From positions 2,108,001-2,172,000 of the forward strand of contig OZ176053.1 of the NCBI GenBank assembly GCA_964247055.1: a DNA stretch of 64,000 nucleotides. The letters are read 5' to 3'. This document shows positions 38,826 to 50,887 of this stretch, in pieces. The notes under the pieces are model-generated. The model made no database searches. It was given only the letters and a program-made list of their open reading frames with translations, and was not told where the DNA came from. This stretch comes from Paragordius varius (lineage: Eukaryota > Nematomorpha). Within the stretch, counting starts at the first letter, position 1. The number at the start of each line of letters is the position of its first letter. Made by a program: the position numbers and the translations under genes.

Positions 38826-40110
38826 CTGTGTGCAAAATTTTTTTTACTGATGACCACCAATTCATTTGCCGCAAAAATGTTTATTCGTTGACGACCTAAT
38901 TTTTTAAATATTGAGAGAAAATCGAAATTGGGCAAAAAGTTAAAATTTAAGGATAATAAAAAAAATAATGATAAAACCTGAGATATTAAGGTTTATTATC
39001 ATTTTATCAGTATTTACAATTTATAAATAGCCTAAAATCATATAGTAAAGGTGTTTTTAAACGAATCGAAAATTGTGTTTTTCCCTTTAACATAATTTAT
39101 ACACAAATTGTTTTTGTGAAACTATTTTAAAATATTTATGTTTTATACAGTAAATAAAAGATATATACCAAAATAAAATTAATAAAAATATTTTTATTTT
39201 TGTCATCTGGTTTATGAGTGTATAATAAACTTACTGTTTTATTTTATATAATTGATTTTTGGGAAAGTTGAAGGAAAGGAAAAAGGAAGACCGATGTGAA
39301 GATGGCTGGACACTGTAAAAAAGGAACCCGGGAGATGTAAAAGTGAATTGAAGGAAATAGCATGAAAGAGATTAATGGAGAAAACTAATCATTTTATTTT
39401 CCAGGGGTTGAATTCGACCAGAGGAAATATTACCTTAGCGGGAATTATAAAGTATACAAATTTATACAAAATAGCATTTACAAGTAATGGAATATCTACC
39501 AAAAATCCGTACGAATCCCAGAAAAAAAATTTGTGTTAAAACTAATTTGTTACCGGAATTTGTACGGATTTTTGGTTGATATTCCACTGTTTTGTAATCC
39601 TTTGTATAAATTTGTATATTTTAAAACTCCCGCTCATGTATAATAATAAAATAGTAAATTTATTGTACTCTCATAAACGACATGACAAAAAATGAAAAAA
39701 TAAAAAACAATATTTTTTAGTTTTATATTGATATATAAGTTTTTTTATTGTGTAAATATGAATGTTTAGATTTTAATAGTGAAAAAATTATTTTAACAAA
39801 GTTCCATAAATATTTTGTTTATTATGTATGTTAAAGAAAAAACACAATATCTGAGTGTTAAAAACCCTAACTATATGATTTTAGGCTATTTATAAATTGT
39901 AAATATCCGATTAAAAATCTTAATATCTCAAGTTTTATCATTATTTTGTTTCACGAATAATCCTTAATTTTCATTTTTGCTCAATTTCGTTTTTCTCTCA
40001 ATATTTAAAAAATTAGTCTGTCAACAAATAGTGGCAAATGAATTCGCTTATAAGCTATCTCAAGATAAAAAAATTTTCTCAAAAAAAATTTACCCTCTTT
40101 TGGCACACAG
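38826..40110. mobile_element. Foldback element FB1, copy 2 (1,285 bp)
   Basis: Left end ctgtgtgcaaaattttt, right end inverted ctgtgtgccaaaagagggta. Both arms align with copy 1 at 34164 (blocks gcgacctaattttttaaata, tgggcaaaaa, tagcctaaaatcatatag). A LINE-derived fragment lies within it at about 39260-39400. Confidence 0.75.
39260..39400 (+). pseudogene. LINE reverse-transcriptase C-terminal fragment
   Basis: One plus-strand frame reads VEGKEKGRPM, a stop, RWLDTVKKE, then SELKEIA, a stop, KRLMEKTN. This resembles the tail of LINE ORF2 proteins (K/R-GRPxxRWxDxVKxDL, then a basic helix of the EIAxDRxxW type). Stops show it is dead. Only about 45 codons survive. The LINE clade (RTE, CR1 or Jockey) cannot be fixed from this stretch. 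Confidence 0.55.
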
Positions 40111-41865
40111 AGAAATATTATAGTAAGTTTATTAATTTACCTATATTCATAATAATTTTTATTACATTAAAATGGCTACCAATTTTTCACGTTTAATTTT
40201 ATATAATTGGATATAGTTAAATATGGCTGCAAAATTATAAAATATTATTACCTAAAAAAACTTGTTTTAAAACTTCTACAGTGAAAAATTTTAAGCTAAT
40301 TTTAAATAATTTTAGGGTAAGGGTTGACATTTTATTTTAATATATTGCAAAACAGAGGTGTAGAAAATTATTTAAAGGTTTCCTTTAATGTTATATTAAT
40401 AATATTTTATTAAATATTTTGATTAATATAGCTTGTGACATTTATCAAACTTGTTCTATAGAGTTGCATTTCTCATGAAATTATTTGAAATGACTTAGTT
40501 TTAACCAAAAAGTATCGTGTGTTAATTTGCATTATCATTTTTTTCTGGTTCCAAAGATTTTTCGAATGTAAATATTAAATTTTAAAAAGATATGAACTTG
40601 TACTTTGGATTCAATTATTATTTTTGTAAATCTGCGGAAAACGCGAACAGTGACTACAGTGATTACTAAACAATTTAAATTAAATAAAAAAGGATTATAA
40701 AATTTCAAAAATGAAACAATAAAATTCCAATTTATGAAACAAAAACTAGTGTGGTTTCAAAAATGGAGATGAAATAGGTTTATAGAGAATTCAAATGGTT
40801 TCGGAACGAGTAATAAAATACATTCACAAAATCGGGATGCTGGTGAAATATATATTTTCTGATTAAAAAATGCATTAAGATTTTCATGGTTCGGTTTTGC
40901 ACCTTACGAGAGATTTAAGATAATATTTTCACTTTTGTAATTGCTCCATTTTGAAAAATGACAAAACTAGTGCACATTATATATTTTTTTGTGAAAGCTA
41001 AATGCCATTTTTTAAAAATATCGTTGATATTATCATATATAATGTTTTTATAAAATTTTATTTTTTAGAGTAGGCTCCGAAAGTATCAAATTTTTGACCC
41101 CTAGGCTAGTATAAGCGCAATATGTAGTATAGTAATTCCCTTTTTTGATGAATCCCTCCGAATTAAAAATAAAAAGTCTAGCGCCCCAGATAATGTATAA
41201 TTTATTAAAATGTTATGAAAATCCAAAATAATGAAACCCTGTATCTTCAAATTTGAAATATTTATTCCATATCTGTTAGAAATCTTGATAATTTGCATCT
41301 GAGATCCTAATAAATCTTTAATTTGCTTAGAGTTTAATATTTTAATAAATCTCCAAATCTTTCGCGCCTACGCCTAGATTTTTCTACGCCCCTTGGGAGG
41401 TGTTGCCCCATCCACCCCCCTCCCCCTATTGAGAACTTCTGATGTAGTAAATTATGAAAATTTTATTATTGATAAAATGCATACTAGTTTAATAAGTTAT
41501 TTTTAGCAAAATATTTGATAAATCGTATTTTATGGTTTAAACAATTTTCGATCATTACTCCTAAGGGCCAAAACCAAAAGCACCATGACAATCTTGATAC
41601 ATTTTTCTCTCAGAGTATATATATTTCATTAATTGCGGACACTGTGTTTATGGATAAGATGTAAAATTATTTTAGAAAGTTTAAAATTACATTTTAGCAG
41701 CAAATTTTTATTGATTTGAAAATCAGCTCTTTGTTTACTGGTGTTAAAGCTATAATGTTGACTCTATAATTTCTAAATAAATTTCATTAATATGGAACAT
41801 ACTTTTAAATTTCAGCCAAAACAACGAATATCTCCCTACTTTTTTGCATAAAGGTCTAGCTAGAG
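40111..41865. other. AT-rich region without recognised gene
   Basis: No exon was seen. A GC-richer patch at about 41340-41440 (cgcctacgcctagatttttc, then a C-run) resembles a decayed hAT-type end with a CNNAGGCGTAG core, with no partner found. Confidence 0.4.
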
Positions 41866-42037
41866 CAGTGGTACTGAAACCGTGGGCTACGAGCTTTAGG
41901 GTGCCCTAAAAGTGCTTTCTTATGGGCCTGAATTTGCACTTATTTTAATTATAAATATCTGTAAACGATAGGCTTTTCGGTATTATTGGTGCACGGCCCT
42001 TGAGGCAAAATGTATATTTTTTAGTGATAAGCACTGC
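41866..42037 (+). mobile_element. hAT-like remnant (CAGTGGTA type)
   Basis: Starts cagtggtactgaaaccgtgg. Blocks aaagtgctttctta and ggcccttg match the inverse copy at 28800-28979. The right end (about gcactg at 42037) is unsure. Confidence 0.55.
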
Positions 42038-42904
42038 TTAAAAGTCTAAAACGGTAAAAAAAGCTTTTTATTTAGATAAACATACATAATACTTCATTAC
42101 ATTTTTTTTGTCTACAATGACATTGGGCAGTTTTCTAATTTAATTAAAGTAGTAAACAAAATATAATGGCTCTATAAATTAATTATTAACTTCTCCTGAA
42201 AACTTAGAGTTTTTAAAGTTTTAAAGTCTAGAATTTATATTAGCTCAAAGCACGATTGAAACAAACAGTAAATGTTAAAAAAAAATATTTGCTGGTAAAT
42301 TGCAATTTGAAAATTTTCCAAAATTAATTATTTAATTTTTGTAACCATAAAAGCTTTTGCATATTGTATTTACAATTTAAAAAAATAAAATGTAAATTTT
42401 TTAACACTACATGACCTTTTGGGGTAATATTATTTCCCAGGGCCATTTAAAATATAAATATCATAAAAAATATTTTTATTATTCCAAATTCAAATATATA
42501 TTTTTAGGCTTTTTCAGGACATGGTATTTTTGTATAGAATGTAAATTTAAAAAATCATCTTTAATTTTTTCGCAGCCATTTTCCTTAAAATTTAATTTAT
42601 TCGTGAATAAAACATATAATCAAGCGTATATTCTGATTGAAAAATATACATAATGAACTTAAAAAGCTTTAAATTTGTAATTTCTCAGCAAATTTTTAAT
42701 AATTATTATATGAATCAGATGTTTATTTCAATCGTATTTTGGATTTATCTGAATTTGGGACTAGAACCACTAAAAATTTCATGTTTTTGGGGTTTAACAA
42801 ATACATTTTAACCAAAGAACTTTAAAAACTGTAGTTTGTTTTTTACTTAAAGCATTGAGGACAAAAACATACCCCAAAATGTATAGGTGAAAAAAATATT
42901 AAAA
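42038..42904. other. AT-rich region without recognised gene
   Basis: Several short frames on both strands have A/T-driven composition only. No repeat boundary was seen. Confidence 0.35.
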
Positions 42905-43840
42905 TTTTACACTTCGATTCAAATTAAGGTTTCTAAATACCCCTGACTAAATTCAAGTTATGATTTTTAAAAAGCTAATAAAGGAAACGGTTCCAATTTA
43001 AATTTATACTTATATTCTAATAAAAATTATAAAAATATGCCAAAATATCTAAATACAATTTTGTTTTGAAATAAAGTTCCTTATCAAACAATTTGGACGC
43101 CATTTTTATTTTACAACATTTTTGCAATATATCGTGATTATTTGAATACCAAAAATTAGTTTACTTTTTATAAAATCACATATAACCTTGATATAAAGAA
43201 AAAATGTGGTATATTTTGCATTATTTTTACATTTAGCTTATGACATGAAATGTTGGGTAAATTTTTACTTTTGTGTTTTGCCTCTGACTAATTAATATGA
43301 AGTATTTTTTAAAATATTTTTCCGATATGAATGTTGTATAAGTGCAAACTTTTGCCATATACGATTTACAGTTCAAACTCACCCTTAAACAATTCAAATT
43401 CACCCTTAAACAATTCAAATTCACCCTTGAACAATTCAATCTCACCCTCGAACAATTCAAATTCACCCTCAAATAAATAACATGTTTTTTAAGATTAAAA
43501 ATTACCTTTATTTTAATATATTTTTATAAATAAAATTTTGTTTTATATTAAAATAATACTGAAAAAAATAATTAATTATGCCATAAAGATATATATTATA
43601 TTAATAATGAGTTATATTAGTTCGAAAACAGATAATTTATTTTTAGGGTGAATTCGAATTGTTCGAGGGTGAATTTGAATTGTTCAAGGGTGAATTTGAA
43701 TTGTTCGAGGGTGAATTTGAATTGTACAAGGGGGAATTTGAACTGTAAATGGTATAGTTTCAATTTATTCCAATTTTTTTAAAATATTTAATTATAAACA
43801 AGCCTGGAGTATCTAACTACCGCAATTCAAAAGACTGAAA
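42905..43840. repeat. Dispersed repeat R1, copy 1, split by an M2 MITE
   Basis: Blocks cacttcgattcaaattaagg, acggttccaatttaaattta, ggacgccattttta and, after the M2 insertion, ttttttaaaatatttaatta / aacaagcctggagtatctaa match 62795-63320 in the same order and strand. The M2 copy at 43360-43754 interrupts it. Confidence 0.7.
43360..43754. mobile_element. MITE family M2, copy 4 (most subrepeats)
   Basis: Both TIRs hold four to five 21-bp units (acaattcaaattcaccctta and its complement), the longest ladder in the window. The ends are tacgatttacagttc and gaactgtaaatggta. Confidence 0.85.
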
Positions 43841-44147
43841 TGAAGGCGTTTTCTTGAAGTGAAAGTGTTAAAATTAGGAAAAATGGCTGCGAAGTTGGAA
43901 TTGATGTTTTTTATATAATTTTACATTTAAATATTTATTTCATGCGCCTAAAAGGCTAAAGATAGCATATTACTAATTTCCAAAGTGAAAAATGTTTAAG
44001 ATATTTATATTTTAAACACCTTGATGTATTACACTACACCAGAAGGGCTATAAAGTGTTAAAATAATAGATTGAAACCTGCATGGGTACATAATTAATTG
44101 TGAAAACAGATAAATTACCATTTTATGTAAGTACCTACGCATTGATC

Positions 44148-45466
44148 ATGCCAGTCGCAAGTAGTATTTTTCAGGTTAGTTTAAATTTTGTATGTTTTAG
44201 CCACCCTCTTTATACATTATAAAAGCCATAATAATTTTGGATAATGACGGGAAAAGACTTTTATCTAAGGTATTTTTATAAACCATATTAGTATTACGAC
44301 GAAAATCTTGCAGGAACTAAGGAACAAGATAAATTTGAGAAAAACCTATTTACGAAAACCTATCGTGCAAATTGTATCCACTAAAATATATATGTATTTT
44401 AGCTGAAATTATTATGTTGGATAAATATATATGTCTATATAAGAGCAATGTTGACGTGTATTTTTATGTTATTGGTGACCAAAACGAAAATCCAGTTTTT
44501 ATTTTAATTTTTTATATCATCCTATCAGATTTTGTTACTTAATGTATTAAACACCGTGTATGACACTATAAATATGATTTTACGGAAAAATTTGGAGAAA
44601 AAATATTTCTTAGAAAATTTAGATATGATGTTTCTTGCCATTGATGAAATTTGTGATAGGGGGTATTTTTTGGCTATAATCAATTATTCTTAGAATATTT
44701 ATGGCTTCGTCAGCAGGAGCCGTTGCTCAGCAAGTTATGTTGAGGTCAGAAGATGTTCCCTTAACCGAACAGACTATGGCTCAGGTAAATTTTTCATATT
44801 TTAGAGGGGTTTTTAAAGTCAAATTTCTGCTTATAATTTATTTGGTAAATAAATACCAATAGTTTTATCATTTATTTATCATCTTTTAAATTATTTTTGT
44901 CAATGTAATTAGCTTAATTAAACGGCATTAAATTTATTATGTTTAATTGCTCTCTATTTTAGTGTTAAAAGTCGTTTATTAAAACATAAAAAAAATAGCC
45001 CGAATAAGCTGATACTGTTATAATTGAAATTTACAGACAAAATAATATAAAAACATAAATCAAATATTTTTTTCTAAAGAGTACCTAAAATCTGATTTTA
45101 TTAAATATTACTCCTAATTTAGATAGCAGTTAATGGATTATAAATGTGATAAATTTGAATTTAAATAAATAATTTGATTTAAAATTAAAAAAAGTATGGG
45201 TTTATTTAAAAAAACATTTGTCTTTATGTTTTGACGTTTAATCTCTTTGTACGATTTTGATTTTTACTTTAAAATACCTAGGATTTGTTAATTAACGCTT
45301 TAAGTGAAAAAACTGGTTGACTGTAAATTTAATTATTCTTTTGACTGTAAGGTTAAATGCAATATATCTAATTAACAGTTTCAATTAAAATGATAGTTTT
45401 AAATTTTTTATTTTTTAGGTGTTTCAAGCTGCTAAAGATCAACTTAAATACCATCTTATGAAGTGA
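44148..45466 (+). CDS. Tentative small four-exon gene (81 aa)
   Basis: Exons 44148-44174, 44314-44393, 44694-44784 and 45419-45466 (TGA) join by GT-AG borders with matching phases. The best-supported part is the last two exons, whose composition is unlike the AT-rich noise: MASSAGAVAQQVMLRSEDVP, LTEQTMAQ, then VFQAAKDQLKYHLMK. The third exon's internal ATG (44701) could be the start of a 43-aa product. I do not recognise the family. The first two exons rest only on splice dinucleotides and phase. It ends 45 bp from the stop codon of the convergent LIM gene. Confidence 0.38.
45013..45270. mobile_element. MITE family M1, copy 10 (decayed)
   Basis: gaaatttacagacaaaataa / gattttgatttttact arms with the inner block caaatatttttttctaaa. 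It lies in the last intron of the tentative small gene. Confidence 0.5.
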
Positions 45467-45510
45467 TGTAGTTGTAAAATGCATATTTTCCACCACAAAA
45501 AATTAATAAT

Positions 45511-46464
45511 TTATTTTTTCATACTACTATCCAATAATAAATTATTATTTTGAGCTGATATATAATAATGGGATAAACAAATTTTAATTTTTGGTTCGAT
45601 TTCACCGCTATTCACTTCAATGTAAGGTTTACCATCTAAACTGACCTTACACATGGCACAACAAAAGCAATGCGGATGATAAAATTTGGAATGTTGTAAT
45701 TCAATAATCTAAAATAAATTAAATAATGAAAGTTTAAATTGTTTAAGGATCTTACACAAAAATCTTTTTTTGGAAAAAATTTGTGGTTCTCTTGTTTTAT
45801 TGCAAAAATAATAGTCACTATTTTGTGTTAAACAAAAATAATTTATTCTTTTTATAAAAAAATAGGATCACCCAAAAATCGGTAAATGAATAATAATTGA
45901 GTAAGTGAAAAGAAATAGCGTATAAAAATTAAATTTTTTTGGATCACAGTATAAAACTATTTATTTGCGATATTCGAAAACTATTTACCATAACAAAAAA
46001 ATTGGTTATAAATAATTCGCCTAATTTACAAGCAAAAAATAAAAAAAAACATACTTTGTCCAAAATAAGGTTATGACAAGCATCACATTCGTGTAAACCT
46101 TCTTTAAACCCAATAAACTATTGGTAATGAATTATCATTCAAAAAAACATACTAAATAATCGATTTCACAATAATTTTTTCCATTAACAGTGTAATAAGA
46201 CATATCTTTCAACGGTTTTTGGCATATAACACAGGTAAAACAGAGATCATGGTAATATTTTTCACCGGCATAAATTCCGGAATCAATTAGGTTAGTACCA
46301 CATTTGTCACATGTTTCTTTATTCGCCTAATGAGATGTAAAAATACCAAATCTCAATGGATTCTCCGCAAAAAGCTTTTTCTCAACCTCTTCACTGAGTT
46401 GAGAAACCTTTTTTTCAATTTCAGATATTTGATTATGGTTTACGATTTGACTAGAAAATATCAT
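45511..46464 (-). CDS. Two-LIM-domain protein, zyxin/LPP-like
   Basis: LIM domains are double zinc fingers that dock partners at adhesion sites and the cytoskeleton. Four exons on the minus strand: 46347-46464, 46153-46316, 46055-46117, 45511-45708 (TAA), 180 aa, with phases matched. Introns are 30, 35 and 346 nt. Residues 1-40 form a charged helix (EIEKKVSQLSEEVEKKL), as found just before LIM1 in zyxin-family proteins. LIM1 has CDKC, HDLC, CVIC and CEID. LIM2 has CDAC, HPHC, CCAMC and CLSH. The HPHCF...MCKVSLDGKPY block is closest to LIM2 of LPP/zyxin/TRIP6. Those proteins have three LIM domains and a long proline-rich head. Here the frame stops after LIM2 and the head is about 45 residues, so it is a short relative or a model missing exons. 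Confidence 0.85.
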
Positions 46465-46540
46465 GACTTTTTGAAAATAATGTGGAAATTCTCAGATGAC
46501 AATCCGAATGAATTGTTTTCAAAAAATTTAAATTTAGTAG
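46465..46540. promoter_or_regulatory. Shared 76-bp divergent promoter interval
   Basis: The LIM gene (minus strand, ATG at 46464) and MRE11 (plus strand, ATG at 46541) are head to head with only 76 bp between start codons. This is inferred from gene starts. No TATA or initiator motif was assigned. Confidence 0.4.
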
Positions 46541-49500
46541 ATGGATAACGATGAAATTTTAAAAATTCTTGTAGCCTCTGACATTCATTTGGGTTATGCA
46601 GAAAAAGATCCTTTAAGACATGATGATAGTTTCAATACTTTTGAAGAAATTTTGCAGATTGCTCAAAAGTTTTATTTATATTATATGATAGAAACAATGT
46701 AGATTTTTTGTTGTTGGGTGGTGATTTGTTTCATGAAAATAAACCATCACGATCTTGCTTAAATAAATGTATCAAACTTTTACGCTCATATTGTCTTAAT
46801 TACAGTGAACGAGAACCACCTTGTGCGCAATTACGGATAATATCTGATAACCAAATGTAATTTTTTCCTGTATAATTTACATGGAGAATGTTTAATTTTA
46901 CAATTTACCGTTAACTCTTTTTCTTCTATTTAGTATTTGGGTATAAACCAAATTTTTTTGTATAAATTTAGCCGCATTCTTACAGCCTAGCTATTTATAT
47001 GTAAAAAAATTTATGTTAGAATACTAAAATGAACAATTATAAAATTTAAAGCGAGTGCAATTATTTTGAGTTATGCCGAATGTACAATAAATTATTGTTG
47101 AGATACGATAAATTAATAATTTACCAAAGTATTAGATATACTTAATTTTATATTACGTTTTAAATTTACCATAAAATAATTATGTTTTGGGGCCAATATA
47201 ATTATCATTTATATGAAATATATATTTATGGCAGAGCTAATTATTTTTTTCTGTGTTATCTGTAAATTTTAAACGAAATTTTAATTTATATAAAAATATA
47301 GGTACTTTTTGTTTGATACTTAATTACATACAATTCAGATTTAAATTTTTTTAATTGTTCAAGGGTGAATCATAGTTTTTTTCTGTATAATTAAATCATT
47401 GTGCTATTATAAAATTTATTCAATTTTATTTTCATTGTTTTTATCGTATAGCTTTGGAGCCAATTACCATGCGAGTGTGTTTGAGAATAACACTATATCA
47501 CATTACAATTATTTAGATCCCAATCTAAATATCACACTTCCCGTTTTTAGTGTTCATGGGAATCATGATGATCCCTCAGGCCGGGATAATTTATCCGCCA
47601 TCGATTTATTGGCATCGGCTGGTTTGATAAATCATTTCGGTAGTATCTATGAATCGGCACATTATAAATTCCTTAATGCCAACATTGCTACCAACACTGA
47701 AAAAAATGGAAATGGAAGGCAAATAACGACCCAGGCCCCGACTCAACTATCAAATTTGGAGAAGATTGTTATAAGACCGCTGTTTTTTCAGAAAGGTTTG
47801 TTTTGTTTTTTATGAAAAAAAGAGATTATAGTATAGTAAAAATTAAAATTTATTGTTAATTTATTGAATATTGCTATGAAAAAGCAATTTATTTGCCTAA
47901 AGATAACAATACAATATAGGTTGAATTTAAATTTATTACTAATTCAGTGAATAATGTTTTATCGGATAATAGTAAATAAAAAGGGAAAATAGTATTCGGG
48001 TTAATACTAGCAATGCTACTTATACTGTATTTAATGAATACAGTAAATGGCTAACATTATAAGGACAAAACATAAGTTGCATTATTAACTTGTTAAACTT
48101 TGATCTAAATAAACCCCCAATTTTTTCCATATAACATATTGATATGGATAATTGGCAAATAAGGTATTGAGTTATGTAAATTGGTTACACACGTTCAATA
48201 TTAAATTTCACAATGAGTATAATCATAGTGGTTAGATAGAAAATCATAGATTTTTTTTATAAAATAGATTTTTTATAAAAAAACAGATTGTTCGTTTACT
48301 TTATTTGGTTTGCTTTTATGATTTATAATAAAAAAGTTTTCTTTTTGTAAAAAATTTTATAAAAAACTCAACTTTTTTCGCAATAGTAGCAATTCAAAAT
48401 GTGTAATTTATGTTTTATACTCTTTTAAAGTTTTTAAGTAATGAATGAATATGACTTATTATATTACCTTAAATAAAGTATTACACTGTAAAGATTTTTT
48501 ATTTTGCCAAACCTATATTTTAGGGAATACCAAAGTTGCACTTTACGGTTTAGGATCCATAAGAGATGAACGGCTACACAGGTAAGTTTTATATTACACT
48601 GCGATCACCGAAATTATAATGATTAAATTAAAATCTATCCTTATGTTACACGCCCCTTATAATATATATATATATATATATATACATACATATACGTCGT
48701 AGATTGTTCCTTAATAAAAACGTCACATTTTTAAAACCGCCACCATCATTAAACGAAAATAATATCGAAAATATAAATGGACCAAAAGAAAATGAAAATG
48801 GGCTGGTTGATAATACCCTAAATCACACTCATAACCTTGCTGATAATGATAATATAAATGATTCTGAATATTTCAATCTTTTCGTGATCCATCAAAATAG
48901 GGTAAAACATGGCCCCACCAATTATATCCCCGAATACTTTTTAGACGAATTTTTGGATCTTGTTATATGGGGCCACGAACATGAGGTTTTTCATCACATA
49001 ACTTGATATAGTAAATTGTAAATTAAACATAAAAGAAAGACAAAATAACGTTAAAACCAATGAGTGCACTATCATTTATTTTTTTAACAAAAAATCCATG
49101 TTTTTTCCCATTATTCTTTTATTTTGGGTTGAAAAATAGGGAATTGAGAGAGATGTACAGTATGAGTAAGTGTATATCTTTCTAGAAAGTTATTAATTCT
49201 TGTCGAATAGCATATGCAGCAAGGAAAATTATTATTGGCTAATAATAGTAAAAAGTGAAAAAAATAATTATAAGCCAATAATATTGCCCTTTGTTGTACA
49301 TGGCTATTTGGCAATAATTAATATTTTTCTAGCAATGTATACTTACTCATACTGTAAATTGGAACACCACACTCAATTATATTATCCATAATTGTAATTG
49401 TTTAGGTAGGTTATAGATAAATGATTTAAAGTTAATATTGGCTATTTTTTCACAATAAATTGTTTTTATTTTTTTTACACTTTTTGTCTTTGTTTTTACT

Positions 49501-50836
49501 GCAAGTATGCTAATTTGTGTTAACAATTAATTTTTTACATTTATGATAAATTTATTGTGTGACTATGGAAAATTTTAAAGTATGTATAATTACCTTAAAC
49601 TTTTACTCTATTTGTTTTTTAATATATATATATATATATATCCATGGAAACAATAATTAATTACATGTTTTAAAAGAAAATATTACTTTTGAATATAATT
49701 AATGGAAGGTTAGAGTTTATTATATATATATCTAATAAATTTTCAAAACATATTTAATACATATGCTGCTTTATGCCAAATTTGCTCTAAATACTAACCT
49801 AGGTTTCCATTTTCACATATTTATTTCTTTTTATTTTAATTTGTGCTCAACAAAAGTGCCTCATTGATCCCGAATGGAATGCAGAAAAGGGATTTTTCGT
49901 TTCTCAACCGGGCAGTTCTGTAGCCACTTCCTTGAGTGTGGGGGAGGCTGTACCCAAACATGTCGGATTGCTACAAATTAAACAAAAGTATATCAGTCAC
50001 CCTTTATTTTATAAAAAAAAATTTTTCGTTAAATAAGTGGTTATAAATATTTGGTAAAATAATGGAAAAACAGAGCTCTATGGTAATTCTTATACTTTTT
50101 ATGATGAGAATATGATATTGTTAATACCATAGAGCTCTTGTTTTTTCCATTTTTTAACAAATATTATTTATGCCTATTTAACGAAAGAAAATAAATTTTT
50201 GATAAAATAAAGGGTACATGAAAAGCGATATAAATTTTTGTTAGTATATTACATAGTTAAAACATAATTTGAAATTATATATACAGTATGCATTTTAATG
50301 GTTGCTTATTTCACACTGTAGGGCAATTCGCAATTCAAGATTGTATTATCGAAAAAAAGAAGGGAAATAATTGATTATTTAACATTTTGTTTTTTCTATA
50401 CATTACTGTGTTGTGCAAATTGTCCTACTATAGTGTGAAATAAGCAATTATTAGAATGCATAATATGAAAATAATGGTAGCAAAAGGCAACCATATATAA
50501 GGGATAGATAAAAACGAAAATTGACTTGGAAAAAGTTTTCTAAAATTTGTTGTAAATTGGGGGTTAAATATGAGCGTTTATAAAAAACTACTAGTTAAAA
50601 CACTTTCAAAAAAATGACCATTCATTTAAGTAAAACTGAAATATAATATAATATGAAATGGTAATTTTTATCAGCATTAATTAACTTAAGTTACTTTGGT
50701 TTATTATAAATTATATTTCACATCTGTGATAGGGATTTCTGCCTAATACTGCTTTCATCTGTGGTCAGATTGGTGTTTTATAAACTTTAAAAGCCAATAA
50801 ATTGAACCCAAGACTCTATCTTTATTTCATAAATAC

Positions 50837-50887
<51 letters not shown>

